Assembly: GCA_000620545.1 (NCBI GenBank)
Contig: JIBA01000014.1
Span: 1-64,000 of the forward strand
Reading direction: 5' to 3'
DNA length: 64,000 bases
DNA from: Intrasporangiaceae bacterium URHB0013
GTDB taxonomy: Bacteria > Actinomycetota > Actinomycetes > Actinomycetales > Dermatophilaceae
Part shown: positions 34,410 to 44,193 of the stretch, piece after piece
How the letters are laid out: each line of letters starts with the position of its first letter
How positions within the stretch are numbered: position 1 is the stretch's first letter
The notes under the pieces: generated by a model
Database searches by the model: none
The model's input: only the letters and a program-made list of their open reading frames with translations
What the model was told of the DNA's origin: nothing
Translations under genes and position numbers: made by a program

Positions 34410-35048
34410 TCACCCGAGCTCGGCCTGCATCCGTCGGACCCAGGCCGGCTCGGTGCCGTAACGCTGCGGCGGGATGAGACGCAGGTTGGCGCAGTCCTCG
34501 ACGAGCTGCGCCATGCGCTTGTCACGCGTCGCCTCCTGCTTGGCCGTGAGCACCCAGTTCGTGGCGACCTTGCGGTAGGAGGGCGTGGCTCCGTCCCAGA
34601 AGGCCGAGGCGCGGCGGTTGGCCCGCAGCAGCGCCTCGTAGTCGTCGGACCACGTGCGGTCGCGGTTCTCATAGGCGTAGATGCCCGATCGGTCCGCACG
34701 CCGCCTGGCGAAGGCCGCGAGGCCCGCCGGACGCATGCGGCCGGCGGCGGTCAGCTCGGCCACGGCGTTGATGTTGATCGTGCTCCAGTTGCTGGCGGGC
34801 TTGCGTGGCGTCCACCGCTGGCGCACCGCGTCCTCGTCGATGCGCTGTGCGACCGAGTCGATCCACCCGAAGCACAGCGCCTCGCGAACCGCCTCGGCCC
34901 ACTGGAGCCCGCGGGGCTCGACGTGCTTCTTGTTGAGCCCCATCCACAGCTCGGTGGCGCTCTCGTGGTTGGCCTCGAGCCAGGCCCGGAAGTCCTCGGC
35001 GTCGTCGAAGAAGATCGCCGGCCGCTCGGTCGACCCGCCCTGTCGCAT
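34410..35048 (-). CDS. YdeI/OmpD-associated family protein
   Basis: 212 residues. The characteristic segments are FRAWLEANHESATELWMGLNKKH, EALCFGWIDSVAQRID and RWTPRKPASNWS, all hallmarks of the family. The C-terminal region (SYRKVATNWVLTAKQEATRDKR) matches the family too. Members have been linked to bacteriocin or envelope stress tolerance, but the biochemical role is unclear. ATG 35048 is chosen because the conserved core begins 10 residues later. No strong ribosome binding site is seen. Confidence 0.85.
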   Translation of the reverse strand: MRQGGSTERPAIFFDDAEDFRAWLEANHESATELWMGLNKKHVEPRGLQWAEAVREALCFGWIDSVAQRIDEDAVRQRWTPRKPASNWSTININAVAELTAAGRMRPAGLAAFARRRADRSGIYAYENRDRTWSDDYEALLRANRRASAFWDGATPSYRKVATNWVLTAKQEATRDKRMAQLVEDCANLRLIPPQRYGTEPAWVRRMQAELG

Positions 35049-35153
35049 GTGCCGATCGTGCCAGCCCGGTCCGACATCGCATACCCCGATGTGGGTTGCA
35101 CCCGGACCCGGCGTCGCGCGCCTCGTGCGGTGGTGGGCTGAGAGGATCGGGCC

Positions 35154-35858
35154 GTGACCGACCGCATCGCCCTGGCCGCCCGCAACAACGCCCTCTGGTG
35201 CGATGCCGTGGCCCGCTCGCACGGCGTCGCGTGCACCAGAGACCACCTTGCCTGGACCGCGTCGACACGTACACCGCCCTACTACCCCGACGCCGTGACG
35301 CTCTCGCCGGACGTGGGCGAGTACGACGTGCTCGCCCGCGTCGACGACTCGGACGGCTGCTCGGTCAAGGACTCATGGGCCCGTCTCGACCTGTCCATGG
35401 AGGACTTCGCCCGCCTCGTCCTCGGCGAGTGGGTCTGGCTCGACCCCTCCGCGCCGGCTGTCCCGGCTCCCGGTGCCGCGTGGCAGCGGATCACGACTCC
35501 GGATGAGCTGGCCGCCTGGGCGCAGGCGTGGGCGAGCGACCCCGACGCGGAGACGATCCTGCGTCCGACGCTGCTCGAGGAGCCGGGCGTGCACGTCCTC
35601 GGGTGGCGCGCCTCCGACGACCCCGGGTCGCCGCTCACGTCGGGCGCCATCGTCAACGTCACGGGAGAGGTCGCCGGCCTCGGCAACCTCTTCGCCCTCG
35701 ACGGTGACCTGGAGGCGGCATGGCGCGCTGCGGCCGAGGCCGCACGTGCGGTCTCCGGCGGCCTACCCGTCGTCGGCTGGGAGGCCGGCGCGAGCGTCGA
35801 CGCGGCGGTCGCGGCCGGCTGCGAGCGGATCGGCCCGCTCAGCGTCTGGCTGAAGTGA
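35154..35858 (+). CDS. Conserved hypothetical protein, possible GNAT-like fold
   Basis: 234 residues, no signal or membrane segment. The start RIALAARNNALWCDAVARSHG and the C-terminal part (GAIVNVTGEVAGLGNLFA, VVGWEAGASVDAAVAAGCERIGPLSVWLK) resemble acetyltransferase-like proteins of actinobacteria, but I see no definite acyl-CoA loop. The GTG at 35154 has GAGGAT (35142-35147) ending 6 nt upstream and no ribosome binding site, so it is probably leaderless. Its 3' end lies 3 bp from the convergent dusB. Confidence 0.7.
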   Translation: MTDRIALAARNNALWCDAVARSHGVACTRDHLAWTASTRTPPYYPDAVTLSPDVGEYDVLARVDDSDGCSVKDSWARLDLSMEDFARLVLGEWVWLDPSAPAVPAPGAAWQRITTPDELAAWAQAWASDPDAETILRPTLLEEPGVHVLGWRASDDPGSPLTSGAIVNVTGEVAGLGNLFALDGDLEAAWRAAAEAARAVSGGLPVVGWEAGASVDAAVAAGCERIGPLSVWLK

Positions 35859-35861
35859 GGC

Positions 35862-37106
35862 TCAGCCGCCGCTGACCGACAGCTCGGCCTCGGCGATGGT
35901 CCGCCGGTGCTCCTCGGACAGCTCGCGCGACTCGAGCCACCGGTCCGGCAGCGCCACGGTGCGCGAGGACCCCGCGCGCCCGCGCTGTCCCTCGGCGGCC
36001 TCGCCGGGCCACGGCACCTCGGGGTCGAGCGTGGCCAGCAGCGCCTCGAGCGCGGCCATCGAGTCGACGAGGGCGAGCGAGTTGCGGATCGTCGATCCGG
36101 CCGGGAATCCCTTGAGGTACCAGGCGATGTGCTTGCGGATGTCGCGGCAGGCGCGCTCCTCCTCGCCGTAGAAGTCGCAGAGGTATGCCGTGTGCGTCCG
36201 AAGGGTGTCGGCGACCTCCCCGAGCGTCGGGGTGACCCGCGCCGGAGTGCCCGCGAAGGCTGCCGCGAGGTCCGTGAAGAGCCACGGGCGTCCGAGGCAG
36301 CCGCGGCCGACGACGACGCCGTCGCAGCCGGTCTCACGGACCATCCGCAGGGCGTCCTCGGCCGACCAGATGTCGCCGTTGCCGAGGACGGGGATGCTCG
36401 TCACGGTCTCCTTGAGCATCCGGATGGCGGTCCAGTCGGCGGTGCCGGAGTAGGCCTGCGCAGCGGTGCGACCGTGCAGGGCGACCGCGGCGACTCCCTC
36501 GGCCTCTGCGGTCAGGCCGGCGTCGAGGTAGGTGAGGTGCACGTCGTCGATGCCCTTGCGCATCTTGACGGTGACGGGGATGTCGCGCCTGCCGCCCTCC
36601 TCGACGACGGCGCCGACGATGGCCTTGAAGAGGTCCTTCTTCCAGGGCAGGGCCGAGCCGCCGCCCTTGCGCGTGACCTTGGGCACGGGACAGCCGAAGT
36701 TGAGGTCGATGTGGTCGGCGCGGTCCTCGGTGACGAGCATCCGGGCCGCGGCACGAGCGGTGGCCGGATCGACGCTGTAGAGCTGGATCGAGCGCGGGCT
36801 CTCGTCGGGGTCGTGCTCGATGAGGCGCATCGACTCCGGTGTGCGCTCGACGAGCGCTCGCGAGGTGATCATCTCGCTGACGTAGAGGCTCGTCGCGCCG
36901 CTCGCGCCCCCGATCACGCGGCCCTCGTTGCCGTACTCACGGCACAGACGGCGGAAGGCGCGGTTCGTGATGCCGGCCATCGGTGCGAGGACGACCGGTG
37001 ACTCGATGACGTGGCGGCCGATGCGCAGCGGTGGCAGGACGGCGCCGGTCGTCTCGCCGGAGGCGGCCTCACCGGCCCGCCTCGCGGGGCTCATCACGTC
37101 GGTCAC
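35862..37106 (-). CDS. dusB: tRNA-dihydrouridine synthase
   Basis: 414 residues. FMN-dependent TIM barrel: LAPMAGITNRAFRRLC, the catalytic Cys region IDLNFGCPVPKVTRKGGGSALP, HGRTAAQAYSG and GNGDIWSAEDA with GVVVGRGCLGRPWLF. It reduces uridines in tRNA D-loops. The helical C-terminal domain is complete. The GTG start has GACAAT 7 nt upstream and no ribosome binding site, so it may be leaderless. Confidence 0.94.
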   Translation of the reverse strand: MTDVMSPARRAGEAASGETTGAVLPPLRIGRHVIESPVVLAPMAGITNRAFRRLCREYGNEGRVIGGASGATSLYVSEMITSRALVERTPESMRLIEHDPDESPRSIQLYSVDPATARAAARMLVTEDRADHIDLNFGCPVPKVTRKGGGSALPWKKDLFKAIVGAVVEEGGRRDIPVTVKMRKGIDDVHLTYLDAGLTAEAEGVAAVALHGRTAAQAYSGTADWTAIRMLKETVTSIPVLGNGDIWSAEDALRMVRETGCDGVVVGRGCLGRPWLFTDLAAAFAGTPARVTPTLGEVADTLRTHTAYLCDFYGEEERACRDIRKHIAWYLKGFPAGSTIRNSLALVDSMAALEALLATLDPEVPWPGEAAEGQRGRAGSSRTVALPDRWLESRELSEEHRRTIAEAELSVSGG

Positions 37107-37124
37107 GGGCTCGATTGTCCCTGA

Positions 37125-37853
37125 TCAGGCGCGCGGAGCCGAATCGACGACGCTCCCCACGAAGCGCAGCAGGGCCCCGGCGAACGCCTCGGGCTGGTCG
37201 AGGCTGGACAGGTGCCCGGCCCGGCGCACGATCTCCTCGCGCGCGCCCGGGCACGCCCGCAGGTAGGCGCGGGCGCCGATCCGCAGCTGGTCGAACTGGC
37301 CGTTGAGGAGCAGCACCGGACAGCGCACGTGCGCGAGCATGGAGGGGCGGCAGTGGGCCATGACCTCGCGCCACGCGGCCGCGGTCGGCGCGAAGTAGTA
37401 GCCGCCGGCGATGACGGGGTCGATGCGGTCCGCGGGATAGAGCCGGTGGAGCACGCGGTCGTTGACCCGGGTCATGCGCTCGGCTCCCAGCCGATCGGTG
37501 AGTGCCGCGACGCCGCGGTAGACCGCAGCACCGGGTCCGGTCGGGGTGGCGCTCGCCCCGGCGAGCACGAGGCCGGCGAGCGCGTCCGGGTGGGCAGCGG
37601 CATACGCCATCGCGGCGTAGCCGCCGAGCGAGTGGCCGGCGACGACGACCGGGGTCCCGACGGGGACGGCGCGCACGGACTCGTCGATCACCTCGACGCA
37701 CCGGGCGAGCGTGAACTCCTCGCCGACGCGCCATCCGTGGCCGGGCAGGTCGACGAGGGTCAGGTCGAGGTGGTCGCGCAGGAGCGGCACCTGGGGCGCC
37801 CACTGGCTGCTCGACAGGCGCGACCCGTGCACGAGGACCAGGTGAGCACGCAC
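37125..37853 (-). CDS. Alpha/beta hydrolase
   Basis: About 242 residues from GTG 37853. LVLVHGSRLSSSQW gives the oxyanion region, VAGHSLGGYAAM the nucleophile Ser elbow, and GHLSSLDQPEAFA the catalytic His. The acid is probably Asp in LLLNGQFDQLRIG. Substrate unknown. The gene is only 25 bp from the divergent sulfurtransferase. A longer frame continues to 37961 but would overlap that gene. Confidence 0.8.
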   Translation of the reverse strand: MRAHLVLVHGSRLSSSQWAPQVPLLRDHLDLTLVDLPGHGWRVGEEFTLARCVEVIDESVRAVPVGTPVVVAGHSLGGYAAMAYAAAHPDALAGLVLAGASATPTGPGAAVYRGVAALTDRLGAERMTRVNDRVLHRLYPADRIDPVIAGGYYFAPTAAAWREVMAHCRPSMLAHVRCPVLLLNGQFDQLRIGARAYLRACPGAREEIVRRAGHLSSLDQPEAFAGALLRFVGSVVDSAPRA

Positions 37854-37878
37854 ACGGTGAGGATGCCACGATGGCCCG

Positions 37879-38718
37879 GTGACCCACCTCATCACTGCCG
37901 CAGAGCTCGCCGACGACATCGAGGACGTCGTCGTGCTCGACGTGCGCTGGGCCCTGACCACGGCGAACTCCCCCGCAGGCCGGCGGGACTACGACGCCGG
38001 GCACGTGCCGGGCGCGTTCTTCGTCGACCTCGACACCGAGCTCGCCGGTCCCCCGGGCGACGGCGGGCGCCATCCGCTGCCCGACCCCGCCGTGGTCCAG
38101 CGGCTCCTGCGCCGCGCGGGTGTCACCGAGCGCAGCCGCGTCGTCGTCCACGACGGCAAGGAGTCGTATGCCGCCGCGCGGGCCTGGTGGGTGCTGCGCT
38201 GGGTTGGCGTCGCGGACGTCCGGGTGCTCGACGGCGGGTATGCAGCCTGGCTCGCGGCAGGACTGCCCGTCTCCACCGAGCAGCCCGCCGACCGGCACGG
38301 GGACTTCGTGGTCCGGCCCGGTCAGCTGCCCACGCTGGACGCCGTGGCTGCGGCGGCACGGGCCCGGGACGGGCTGCTGCTCGACGCGCGGGCCCCTGAG
38401 CGCTACGCCGGCGAGACCGAGCCGATCGACCCCGTGGCGGGTCACGTGCCGGGGGCGGTCAACAGCCCCACCACGGCGTGGATCTCGCCCGACGGCACGT
38501 TCCGCCTGGACCTCGCCGAGCACTGGGAGCAGGTCCGGGGCGGGCGCGACCTCGGGGGCGTCCCGGTCGGCGTCTACTGCGGGTCGGGCGTGACGGCAGC
38601 CCACGAGATGCTCGCGCTCGCCGAGGTCGGAGTCGACACGGTGCTCTACCCCGGCTCGTGGAGCGAGTGGATCCGGGACTCCTCCCGCCCGGTCGCGACG
38701 GGCCACGCCCCCGGCTGA
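37879..38718 (+). CDS. sseA: Thiosulfate sulfurtransferase with two rhodanese domains
   Basis: 279 residues. The N-terminal rhodanese domain is inactive-like (VVVHDGKESYAAARAWWVLRWVGV). The C-terminal domain has the active-site Cys in VGVYCGSGVTAAHEMLAL. It transfers sulfane sulfur to cyanide or thiols. The GTG at 37879 has CACGAT ending 6 nt upstream and no ribosome binding site, so it may be leaderless. Divergent from the hydrolase and convergent with glyS. Confidence 0.92.
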   Translation: MTHLITAAELADDIEDVVVLDVRWALTTANSPAGRRDYDAGHVPGAFFVDLDTELAGPPGDGGRHPLPDPAVVQRLLRRAGVTERSRVVVHDGKESYAAARAWWVLRWVGVADVRVLDGGYAAWLAAGLPVSTEQPADRHGDFVVRPGQLPTLDAVAAAARARDGLLLDARAPERYAGETEPIDPVAGHVPGAVNSPTTAWISPDGTFRLDLAEHWEQVRGGRDLGGVPVGVYCGSGVTAAHEMLALAEVGVDTVLYPGSWSEWIRDSSRPVATGHAPG

Positions 38719-38769
38719 CCGGCTCGACCGCGCTGCCTCCTCGCCCCCCGGACCCGCGGCACGACACCG

Positions 38770-38839
38770 CAACACACCGAGCAATCGCGAACCCACACCG
38801 GTTGCGACCGGTAGGCCTTGACTGTTCCTCGGTGTGTTG
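38770..38839. repeat. 70-bp inverted-repeat element between convergent sseA and glyS
   Basis: Perfect 12-bp arms CAACACACCGAG (38770-38781) and CTCGGTGTGTTG (38828-38839) enclose 46 bp that contains ACCGGT twice. It sits between the stop codons of two convergent genes and could be a bidirectional terminator or a REP-like element. Confidence 0.65.
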
Positions 38840-38870
38840 CTCGGCGGTGGCGGGTGGTGTCCGGGCGAGG

Positions 38871-40265
<1,395 letters not shown>

Positions 40266-40343
40266 GCGGGACAGGTTATCGGGCTGACACCAGTGGTCTG
40301 CCACGCGTCCGAGGTATGCCGCCGCGTCCCCTAGGCTCGACGC

Positions 40344-40634
40344 GTGGCCCTGAGCTTCCGTAGCCGTCTCGAGCACGCTTCCTACCCGTGGGTGGAGCGG
40401 TTCAACGCCGTCCCACGTCCGCTCGCGATCGGTGCACTGCTCGTCCTGCTCGGGGTCGGCGTCCTCGCTCCCCGACCCTGGGGCGGCATCGCCTTCCTGC
40501 TCGTCGCGGCCTTCGTCGGCTGGCTGCTGTTCCTCACCTGGCAGCGCCTGACCATGCCGGAGCGGCTGATGCGCTCAGCCGTGCTCCTGCTCGCCCTGGC
40601 GCTCGCGGTGGTCAGGATCGCTCCGGGCGCCTGA
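40344..40634 (+). CDS. Small membrane protein
   Basis: 96 residues with three hydrophobic segments (about 27-45, 47-67, 78-94) and an N-terminal motif [16 protein letters not shown]. It resembles a small actinobacterial family of unknown function (DUF6703-like). The GTG at 40344 has TAGGCT (40332-40337) ending 6 nt upstream and no ribosome binding site, so a leaderless mRNA is likely. It is divergent from glyS and upstream of the zinc operon. Confidence 0.7.
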   Translation: MALSFRSRLEHASYPWVERFNAVPRPLAIGALLVLLGVGVLAPRPWGGIAFLLVAAFVGWLLFLTWQRLTMPERLMRSAVLLLALALAVVRIAPGA

Positions 40635-40662
40635 AGCGCGTGACCGTCGGACGAGAACGGTT

Positions 40663-40691
40663 TTGACAATCATTCTCAGTCTTACGATGAT
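40663..40691 (+). promoter_or_regulatory. Promoter of the zinc operon overlapped by a Zur box
   Basis: -35 TTGACA (40663-40668) and -10 GATGAT (40686-40691) are spaced by 17 bp. The 15-bp palindrome TGACAATCATTCTCA (40664-40678), with TGAxAAT and ATTxTCA half-sites, overlaps the -35 and matches the Zur box of actinobacteria. Zinc-bound Zur should block RNA polymerase here. The start would fall near 40698, at or beside the ATG 40699. Confidence 0.85.
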
Positions 40692-40698
40692 GGTTCGC

Positions 40699-41694
40699 AT
40701 GACCCCTGCCTCGCCGCGCCGCGGCCTCTCCGCCCTCGCTGCCGTGGCGGCGCTGGCGCTGACGGCCTCCGCGTGCAGCAGCGACGGCTCGTCCCCGGCG
40801 GCGGGCTCGGTCGTCACGTCCTTCTATCCCATCCAGTTCGCGACCCAGCAGATCACCGGCGGAGCCGTCCCGGTCACCGTCCTGACCAAGCCGGGCGCCG
40901 AGCCGCACGACCTCGAGCTCGCGCCGCAGGACATCGGCGGCATGACCAAGGCCCGTCTCGTCATCTACGCCGACGGCTTCCAGCCGGCGGTCGACGAGGC
41001 CGTCGAACTGGTTGACCCCACGAAGGTGCTCGACGTCGCCGACGCCGCGAACCTCACGCTCACGTCCCCCGAGGAGGGCGACGATGCCGGCGAGCCGGCT
41101 CCGGAGCATGACGGAGGCGACGTGCCCGACGAGCACGACGAGGCCGCCGCGCACGACGGGCACGACCACGGGGCCGACGACCCGCACTTCTGGCTGGACC
41201 CCTCGCGCTACGGCGCCGTCGCCGAGGCGATCAGCGCGCGCCTGTCCCGGGACGACCCCGAGAACGCCTCGACCTACGCGAGGAACACCGCGCGCTTCGT
41301 CGAGAAGCTGTCCGAGCTCGACGACGAGATGAGGGTGGGCCTCGAACGGTGCCGGAACCGGCAGCTCGTCACCAGCCACGCCGCGTTCGGCTACCTGGCC
41401 GCTCGCTACGGCTTCGAACAGCGCGGCATCACCGGCGTGTCCCCGGAGTCCGAGCCGAGCGCGGCCGCCCTCAAGGCGGTCGGCGACCTCGTGACCTCGG
41501 CCGGCGTGACGACGATCTACCAGGAGGCGCTGGTCGAGCCGCACTTCGCGAAGACCGTCGCGGGTTCGAGCGGGGCAAGGGTCGCGACCCTCGACCCCAT
41601 CGAAGGGATCACTTCGTCCTCCCTGGGCGCCGACTACTTCGAGGTCATGCGAAGCAACCTCGTCTCCCTGCGTGAAGGCCAGGGGTGCTCGTGA
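40699..41694 (+). CDS. znuA: Zinc-binding lipoprotein of the zinc ABC transporter
   Basis: 331 residues from ATG 40699, preferred over two ATGs 9 and 12 nt earlier because the predicted transcript begins near 40698 and the signal peptide is best from there. The lipobox is TASAC. Cluster A-1 family fold: VTSFYPIQFATQQITGG, GAEPHDLELAPQDI, a His/Asp-rich loop (about 140-165, ending in DDPHFWLDP), TSHAAFGYLAARYGF, and the ligand Asp region (LDPIEGI). It captures extracellular zinc and passes it to ZnuB. Confidence 0.93.
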   Translation: MTPASPRRGLSALAAVAALALTASACSSDGSSPAAGSVVTSFYPIQFATQQITGGAVPVTVLTKPGAEPHDLELAPQDIGGMTKARLVIYADGFQPAVDEAVELVDPTKVLDVADAANLTLTSPEEGDDAGEPAPEHDGGDVPDEHDEAAAHDGHDHGADDPHFWLDPSRYGAVAEAISARLSRDDPENASTYARNTARFVEKLSELDDEMRVGLERCRNRQLVTSHAAFGYLAARYGFEQRGITGVSPESEPSAAALKAVGDLVTSAGVTTIYQEALVEPHFAKTVAGSSGARVATLDPIEGITSSSLGADYFEVMRSNLVSLREGQGCS

Positions 41695-42536
41695 GGTCGG
41701 CAGCGTTGGTCCCGGTGGAGCCCGCGGCCCCGGACGAGGTTCTGACCCTGCGGGGCGCAGGCTTCGGCTACGGCGACGGACCTGTCCTCAGCGACGTCGA
41801 CCTGTCCATCCGGCGGGGCGAGATCGTGGCGATCGTCGGGCCGAACGGGTCGGGCAAGTCGACGCTGATGAAGGGCGTGCTCGGCCTCAACGAGCGGGTG
41901 GCCGGCTCGGTCACGCTCTTCGGCATCGACAGCGGCGAGTTCAACGACCGGGCCCGGCTCGGCTACGTGCCGCAACGGCATACGTTGTCGGCGTCCGTCC
42001 GGGCGACGGCCGAGGAGATCGTGGCGACCGGCCGTCTGCCGCGCATCGGCTGGCTCGGGCGGCTGCGCGCCACCGACCGGCAGCTCGTCGCCCGCTCGCT
42101 CGACGTGGTCGGCCTGGCCGACCGGGCCGCCACGGAGGTGAGCACGCTCTCGGGCGGTCAGCAGCGCCGCGTCCTCATCGCCCGCGCCCTCGCCGGTCAG
42201 CCTGACGTGCTCATCATGGACGAGCCCACGGCCGGCGTCGACGCCGCGAGCCAGCACGTCCTGGCCGACGTGCTCGACCGCCTCGTCGAGCGCGACGTCA
42301 CCATGGTGATCGTCACGCACGAGCTCGGAGCGCTCGAGCGGTTGCTGACGCGCATCGTCGTGGTCGACGCCGGTCGCATCCGCTTCGACGGGACGCCGCA
42401 GGAGTACGCCCGTGCCCGCGCCCGTGTGCACCACGACCACGACAGCCACCATCACGACCTCGAGCTGGACGGCCACCACCCGTCGCTGGCGCACGGCCCG
42501 TTCGACGTGGCCCACCCCGACCGGAGCCGACCATGA
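41691..42536 (+). CDS. znuC: Zinc ABC transporter ATP-binding protein
   Basis: 281 residues from GTG 41691, which overlaps the znuA stop (GTGA). Walker A GPNGSGKST, Q-loop YVPQRHTL, signature LSGGQQRR, Walker B VLIMDEPTAGVD and switch His VTHELG are complete. The last 35 residues are very His-rich (VHHDHDSHHHD and DGHH), likely a zinc-binding tail. The stop overlaps the znuB start (ATGA). Confidence 0.93.
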   Translation: MRSAALVPVEPAAPDEVLTLRGAGFGYGDGPVLSDVDLSIRRGEIVAIVGPNGSGKSTLMKGVLGLNERVAGSVTLFGIDSGEFNDRARLGYVPQRHTLSASVRATAEEIVATGRLPRIGWLGRLRATDRQLVARSLDVVGLADRAATEVSTLSGGQQRRVLIARALAGQPDVLIMDEPTAGVDAASQHVLADVLDRLVERDVTMVIVTHELGALERLLTRIVVVDAGRIRFDGTPQEYARARARVHHDHDSHHHDLELDGHHPSLAHGPFDVAHPDRSRP

Positions 42537-43585
42537 TGGACCTGCTCTCCGTGGACTTCATGCAGCGAGCGCTGGTCGCCGCCTTGCTCGTCGGCACCGT
42601 CGCCCCGATGGTGGGCATCTTCCTCGTCCAGCGCCGACTCTCGCTCATCGGCGACGGCATGGGCCACGTGGCCCTCGCCGGTGTCGCCATCGGCCTCGTC
42701 ACGGGTGCGGCTCCCGTGCTCACGGCCCTCGTCGCCGCGGTCATCGCCGCGGTCGTCATCGAGCTGCTGCGCACGAAGGGTCGCACCAACGGCGACGTGG
42801 CGCTCGCCGTCATCTTCTACGGGGGCATCGCTGGAGGCGTCGTCATCATCAGCAAGTCGCCCAGCGGCACCCCGGCGAACCTCATGAAGTACCTCTTCGG
42901 GTCCATCCTCACGACGCAGCGCACCGACCTCTACGTCTTCGCGGGCCTCGCCCTGCTCGTCGCGGTGACCACCTGGGCCCTGCGCCCACGCCTCTTCGCG
43001 GTGGCCAACGACGAGGAGTACGCGCGGGCCGTCGGTCTGCCCGTGCTGCCGCTCAACATCGTGCTCGCCGTCCTGACCGCGACCACGGTCGTCGTGGCGA
43101 TGCGCGTCGTCGGCCTGCTCCTCATCAGCGCACTCATGATCGTGCCGAACGCCGCGAGCCAGCTCGTCGCCAGGTCGTTCAGCGGTGCGCTGCGCTGGGC
43201 GATCGCCTTCGGCCTCGTCTCGTCCGTCGGAGGCGTCGCTCTCTCGTACCCGCTCAACACGCCCTCCGGCGGCACCATCGTGCTGCTCGCCGTCGCACTC
43301 TTCATCGTGACGGCCGTCGTCACCGGCGTTCTCGCCAGGATCGGCAGGCGGCGGCACGAGGTCGCCGAGACCCACGCCCACGAGCACGGGGTCGAGTGCG
43401 GCCACCCGGCTGTCAACCATGGCGACCACGTCGACTACGTCCACGACGGGCACCTCCATGCCGCCCACGAGGGCCACTACGACGAGCACGGCGTCCACCC
43501 CGACCACCCGACGTCCGCCGAGCAGGCCGACCCGGTTCAGCCTGCTGGCACGGCGACCGGTCCGACGAAGGGATCGAGACCATGA
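42533..43585 (+). CDS. znuB: Zinc ABC transporter permease
   Basis: 350 residues. About eight membrane segments across 10-265, of ABC-3 type (QRRLSLIGDGMGHVALAGVAIG; RVVGLLLISALMIVPNAASQL). The C-terminal 75 residues form a cytoplasmic tail with more than a dozen His in HEVAETHAHEHG, DHVDYVHDGHLH and similar. ATG 42533 overlaps znuC, and the stop overlaps the regulator gene. Confidence 0.93.
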   Translation: MMDLLSVDFMQRALVAALLVGTVAPMVGIFLVQRRLSLIGDGMGHVALAGVAIGLVTGAAPVLTALVAAVIAAVVIELLRTKGRTNGDVALAVIFYGGIAGGVVIISKSPSGTPANLMKYLFGSILTTQRTDLYVFAGLALLVAVTTWALRPRLFAVANDEEYARAVGLPVLPLNIVLAVLTATTVVVAMRVVGLLLISALMIVPNAASQLVARSFSGALRWAIAFGLVSSVGGVALSYPLNTPSGGTIVLLAVALFIVTAVVTGVLARIGRRRHEVAETHAHEHGVECGHPAVNHGDHVDYVHDGHLHAAHEGHYDEHGVHPDHPTSAEQADPVQPAGTATGPTKGSRP

Positions 43586-44046
43586 CGAGCGACCCGAGCA
43601 CGTCAACGAGCTCAGCGAGCTCAGCGAGCTCAGCGAGCTCAGCGAGCCCGGCGAGCTCGCGCAAGCCGACGCGTCAGCAGGCCGCCGTCGCCGAGCTGCT
43701 CGAGCGCTCGGACGACTTCACCTCCGCCCAGACGGTGCACGCGCGGCTGCGCGACGCGGGCGCCGGCGTCGGGCTCGCCACGGTCTACCGGACGCTCCAG
43801 TCGATGGTCGAGGCCGGCACGGTCGACGTGCTGCGCACGGACGACGGCGAGGCCGTCTACCGCGCATGCTCGACCCATCACCATCATCACCTCGTGTGCC
43901 GCGCCTGCGGTCGCACCGTCGAGGTCGAGGGCCCGGCCGTCGAGAAGTGGGCCGACAAGGTCGCGAGCGACCACGGCTTCAGCGGCGTGACCCACACCCT
44001 CGAGATCTTCGGCACCTGCGCCGACTGCACCTCCGCCGGAGCCTGA
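43582..44046 (+). CDS. zur: Fur-family zinc uptake regulator
   Basis: 154 residues. Residues 28-100 hold the winged helix (TRQQAAVAELLERSDDFTSAQTVHARLR, GLATVYRTLQSMVEAGTVDVL). Zinc sites follow: HHHHHLVCRACG and GTCADC give CxxC pairs for structural zinc. It most likely binds the palindrome at 40664-40678 and represses this operon. The N-terminus is a Ser/Ala repeat encoded by near-perfect 9-bp units (43608-43652). Its ATG overlaps the znuB stop. Confidence 0.92.
   Translation: MTSDPSTSTSSASSASSASSASPASSRKPTRQQAAVAELLERSDDFTSAQTVHARLRDAGAGVGLATVYRTLQSMVEAGTVDVLRTDDGEAVYRACSTHHHHHLVCRACGRTVEVEGPAVEKWADKVASDHGFSGVTHTLEIFGTCADCTSAGA
43608..43652 (+). repeat. 9-bp microsatellite in the zur coding sequence
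   Basis: Four or five tandem GAGCTCAGC units encode (Ser-Ser-Ala)n before the DNA-binding domain. Unit number changes would keep the frame and only vary the length of the N-terminal tail. Confidence 0.8.
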
Positions 44047-44063
44047 CCCAGCCCCCCTCCACC

Positions 44064-44185
44064 GTCGAGTGCCCAGTTCCCCACATCCGCAAGTGAGCAC
44101 TCGACGCAGTTCCTCCGTCGAGTGCCCAGTTCCCCACGTCGGCAAGTGAGCACTCGACGCGGTTGCCTGTCGAGTGGTCACTGAC
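44064..44185. repeat. Two and a half copies of a 42-nt hairpin repeat between convergent zur and uppS
   Basis: Full units lie at 44064-44105 and 44117-44158 (start-to-start 53 bp). Each has 9-bp arms GTCGAGTGC and GCACTCGAC around a 24-nt centre starting CCAGTTCCCCAC. A third, shortened unit at 44169-44185 keeps only GTCGAGTG-GT-CACTGAC, as if the centre had been deleted. The element could serve as a bidirectional terminator. Confidence 0.8.
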
Positions 44186-44193
44186 GTGGACCG

